Assembly: GCA_003486285.1 (NCBI GenBank)
Contig: DNGH01000292.1
Location: 1 to 8,736, forward strand
DNA from: Actinomycetota bacterium
Lineage (GTDB): Bacteria > Actinomycetota > Acidimicrobiia > Spongiisociales > UBA11373
Direction: 5' to 3'
DNA: 8,736 bases
Positions 7,013 through 8,736 of this stretch are shown here, piece after piece; within the stretch, counting starts at the first letter, position 1, and every line of letters begins with the position of its first letter. The notes below the pieces were generated by a model that ran no database searches, was not told the DNA's origin, and was given only the letters and a program-made list of their open reading frames with translations. A program made the translations under genes and the position numbers.

Positions 7013-7182
7013 GATTCGGACTGGGTGTCCCCACTGCGACCGAGGGGATGATGTACCCGGTCCCCGATGCGGAGGCAGCCGAGGCCGTGGAACTGGCGGT
7101 CCAGGCCGAGCGTCTCGGGTATGCCCCCGCGGTCCCGGTGATCGGCGCCGATCTGGCGCAGCTCGACGCAGCGCTGGGTTGA
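7009..7182 (+). pseudogene. Truncated LLM-class (F420-dependent) oxidoreductase, N-terminal stub (57 codons)
   Basis: The first 38 or so residues (VRFGLGVPTATEGMMYPVPDAEAAEAVELAVQAERLGY in two blocks: RFGLGVPTATEG, then AVELAVQAERLGY) match the beginning of a luciferase-like oxidoreductase, where AERLGYDSVW or similar would follow. Instead the frame runs through 19 unrelated-looking residues to a stop at 7180-7182. A full member has about 300-340 aa, so more than 80 percent is missing, including the substrate and F420 sites. The GTG start overlaps the large-subunit stop (GTGA), showing that a whole gene once belonged to the hydroxylase operon. Only 3 bp separate it from the convergent HapK-like gene, consistent with a deletion that joined two regions. 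A functional small peptide is possible but less likely. Confidence 0.6.
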
Positions 7183-7185
7183 GCC

Positions 7186-7497
7186 CTACTCGATCAGGGT
7201 CCCATGGACCGCGTCGGCCGGTCCGACGTACGAACGCAGTTCCGTCACGAACTCCTCACGACCGGGCAACGCGGCGAGATCGGACCGATAGTGGTCGAGA
7301 TCCTCGATCTCGACCACCTCGATGTAGTCGTAGTCCACGCCCGAATCGCGCAGCGGCCCATCGACCCGGATCACCTCGTAGGAGCGAACCGACGGAATCG
7401 ACCGTGCCTTGGGATAGTCGACCTCGCGGACCCAGCGCTCGTAGTCCGCACCCTCCACGCCCTCGCTCAGCCGATTGAAGAAGAAGACCCTGGTCAC
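7186..7497 (-). CDS. HapK/REDY-like small protein, dimeric alpha/beta-barrel type (103 aa)
   Basis: A small cytoplasmic protein resembling the REDY-like HapK family (named for a gene of the Hahella prodigiosin cluster) and, more distantly, EthD-type ferredoxin-like proteins. The visible signature is the N-terminal strand VFFFNRLSEGV, then DYERWVREVDYPKARSIPSV, a strand YEVIRVDG, and YDYIEVVEIEDLDHY followed by a helix. Their biochemical role is poorly known; some relatives assist small-molecule biosynthesis or degradation. The start is GTG 7497, with GGAGG ten bases upstream inside the preceding gene, and it overlaps the stop of the DUF1177 gene by 4 bp, so the two are co-translated. It converges on the LLM stub. 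The length is complete. The family assignment is from remembered motifs and is less sure than the operon context. Confidence 0.68.
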   Translation of the reverse strand: MTRVFFFNRLSEGVEGADYERWVREVDYPKARSIPSVRSYEVIRVDGPLRDSGVDYDYIEVVEIEDLDHYRSDLAALPGREEFVTELRSYVGPADAVHGTLIE

Positions 7498-8423
7498 GGC
7501 TGTTCACCCTCCTGCAGTACGGTCATCGTGCCGTATCTGGCCACGGCTCGATCGAACTCGACGGGATCGTAGAGCGACAGCGTCCCGGCCCCCACACCCT
7601 TGGCGCACTCGATGACGAAACGTACGGCTTCGGACAGATCCACCGGGTGGTTGGCGCCCGTGGCACTGCCGGGGACCGCGGTTTCGGCGGTGAGTGCTAC
7701 CCCGACCACCGGGGCCGACGTGGCGACGGCAGGCTGGAGGATCGAGTTGACGTGATACAACCCGTTGCCGTACGGCGTGATGTCGTACGACGACAGAGGC
7801 AGGACCGCCGCGGGACGGCCCGTCACCCACTCGCACAAGTCCACGAGTCCCGCAGCGACCGGGAGTATCCATCCCTCCTTGACCGTGGGAGTGATGGCAA
7901 AGCCGCGACGGTTGAGGATCCGGTTGCCCTTGGTGGCATCGATCGAGAAGACGGCCTCCATCGAGGCATCCACCTCGTGGAGGTTCATGATCTCCATCGA
8001 CACCGGGGTTCCCATGAAAGGCACCGGATCGTGCGGTTGGGTGGGTGCGTCGGGGCACACGTGGGTGGCCACGACCACGTCGCCGGCCAGTACATCCCCA
8101 CGCTCCGCCATCTTCGCCAATTCGAGAACGGTGGCGATCGCAGCAACTGCACCGTCTGCGTCGGACACCATCCCCACCTGGGCGGGTCGGGCTCCGACCC
8201 CGCCCAATCGGCCCACGATCCCCGTGGTCGGGGCCGATCCGCCCCCGCGCCGTCCGTTGCTTCCCGGAACGATGATGCGCACGAAGGTGGTGGCGCCGGT
8301 GGTGTCGGACACCGGCGTGGTCACGACCTCGAGACCCTGTCCGCGCAGATGCGTCGCCACTGACTCACCCGTGGCCCACCCGTCGAGCAGATCAAGGGCG
8401 TCGAGAACCCGCTGCAGGGCCAT
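7494..8423 (-). CDS. DUF1177-family protein (309-310 aa)
   Basis: This matches, along its whole length, a conserved bacterial family known as DUF1177, for which I know no established activity. Strongly conserved-looking blocks are TTFVRIIVPGSNG, GIVGRLGGVGARPAQVGMVSDADGA, ATHVCPDAP with HDPVPFMG, IDATKGNR, RGFAITPTVKEG, SYDITPYGNGLYHVNSILQPA and VGVALTAETAVPGSATGANH. The many invariant His, Asp and Glu residues suggest a metal- or substrate-binding enzyme, which is inference. There is no signal peptide or membrane segment. Two consecutive ATG codons (8426 and 8423) follow GGGAGG (8432-8427); the second has the only workable spacing. It is the first gene of a two-gene unit with the HapK-like gene, and diverges from the 2-hydroxyacid dehydrogenase gene 38 bp away. 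Confidence 0.85.
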   Translation of the reverse strand: MALQRVLDALDLLDGWATGESVATHLRGQGLEVVTTPVSDTTGATTFVRIIVPGSNGRRGGGSAPTTGIVGRLGGVGARPAQVGMVSDADGAVAAIATVLELAKMAERGDVLAGDVVVATHVCPDAPTQPHDPVPFMGTPVSMEIMNLHEVDASMEAVFSIDATKGNRILNRRGFAITPTVKEGWILPVAAGLVDLCEWVTGRPAAVLPLSSYDITPYGNGLYHVNSILQPAVATSAPVVGVALTAETAVPGSATGANHPVDLSEAVRFVIECAKGVGAGTLSLYDPVEFDRAVARYGTMTVLQEGEQP

Positions 8424-8461
8424 CATCCTCCCATCGGTCAGCGGTCGTAGTGTATGGCCCC
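8424..8461. promoter_or_regulatory. Divergent control region between DUF1177 and D-2-hydroxyacid dehydrogenase
   Basis: A very short divergent gap. On the - strand GGGAGG (8432-8427) is the ribosome-binding site of the DUF1177 gene. On the + strand there is no Shine-Dalgarno before ATG 8462, but TAGTGT (8448-8453) fits the actinobacterial -10 pattern TANNNT and sits about eight bases before the ATG, as expected for a leaderless transcript. Inference from pattern and spacing only. Confidence 0.4.
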
Positions 8462-8736
8462 ATGAGCCGGCGACGCGACCGAGTAGTGCTCCATCCAGTG
8501 CACGGTCCCGGACTCGCCGAAGCCGTCCGTGAGATCCCGGGGATCGAACTCGTCGAGGCTGCCGATACCGACGGGGTCGTGTCCGCCACCGCCGACGGAT
8601 TCGAGATCCTGCTCACCTACCCATGGGACGACCGTTTCCTGAGCGGCTCCCTGAAATGGGTCCAGGCGATCTCGGCCGGTATCGATCAATTCCCCCTCGA
8701 GGCTCTCGGCCGCGCCGGAGTCGTCCTCACGTCGGC
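8462..8736 (+). CDS. D-2-hydroxyacid dehydrogenase, N-terminal part (3' end outside window)
   Basis: The visible 91 residues form the start of the substrate-binding domain of an NAD(P)-dependent D-isomer-specific 2-hydroxyacid dehydrogenase, which interconverts 2-keto acids and D-2-hydroxy acids. The decisive stretch is LLTYPWDDRFLSGSLKWVQAISAGIDQFPLEALGRAGVVLTSA (in pieces: LKWVQAISAGIDQ, then LEALGRAGVVLTSA), which is the family's hallmark region before the nucleotide-binding domain. The NAD-binding GxGxxG and the Arg/Glu/His catalytic residues lie beyond the window, so completeness cannot be judged. The ATG at 8462 has no Shine-Dalgarno; an in-frame GTG at 8450 is an alternative. Together with the keto-acid lyase nearby it would fit a pathway running through 2-keto or 2-hydroxy acids, but the substrate is unknown. 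Confidence 0.88.
   Translation, partial: MSRRRDRVVLHPVHGPGLAEAVREIPGIELVEAADTDGVVSATADGFEILLTYPWDDRFLSGSLKWVQAISAGIDQFPLEALGRAGVVLTS

Noticed and set aside
1..8736. CRISPR arrays, tRNA genes, insertion sequences or phage genes
   Set aside because: No regularly spaced repeats, tRNA-like structures, transposase motifs or inverted terminal repeats were seen.

Overview
This is a high-GC window with GTG and ATG starts, 4-bp start/stop overlaps and a coenzyme-F420 type oxidoreductase. It reads as part of an actinobacterial (Actinomycetota-like) chromosome, possibly from an uncultured lineage. Taxonomy is an inference from composition and gene content only. I see no rRNA, tRNA, CRISPR array, insertion sequence or phage gene.

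Layout, left to right: the 3' end of a peptide-type ABC transporter ATPase (+, 1-389); a SnoaL/NTF2-like small protein (-, 401-778); a divergent intergenic promoter region; a luciferase-like (LLM, probably F420-dependent) oxidoreductase (+, 851-1837); a second SnoaL-like protein (-, 1862-2263); a dihydrodipicolinate synthase/KdgD-family lyase (-, 2385-~3327). Reading away from the lyase is a complete three-subunit molybdenum hydroxylase operon (+): FAD subunit 3358-4251, [2Fe-2S] subunit 4248-4721, molybdopterin subunit 4718-7012. The operon ends in a 57-codon LLM oxidoreductase remnant (+, 7009-7182). Converging on that remnant is a two-gene unit (-): a DUF1177-family protein (8423-7494) and a HapK/REDY-like small protein (7497-7186), joined by a 4-bp overlap. 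The window ends in the 5' part of a D-2-hydroxyacid dehydrogenase (+, from 8462).

The whole looks like a catabolic neighbourhood: uptake (peptide-type ABC transporter), oxidative attack by a molybdenum hydroxylase, a Schiff-base lyase acting on a keto or sugar acid, a 2-hydroxyacid dehydrogenase, and several small SnoaL/HapK-like proteins of unknown role. The hydroxylase is not a form I CO dehydrogenase, because its active-site loop lacks the CoxL cysteine. The substrate cannot be read from sequence. An aldehyde or N-heterocycle is possible.

The items most worth a second look are the lyase gene, whose good ribosome-binding site and ATG are out of frame with its body (probable 1-nt indel); the LLM stub translationally coupled to the hydroxylase; the DUF1177/HapK-like pair; and an exact 17-bp direct repeat around 2214-2372.
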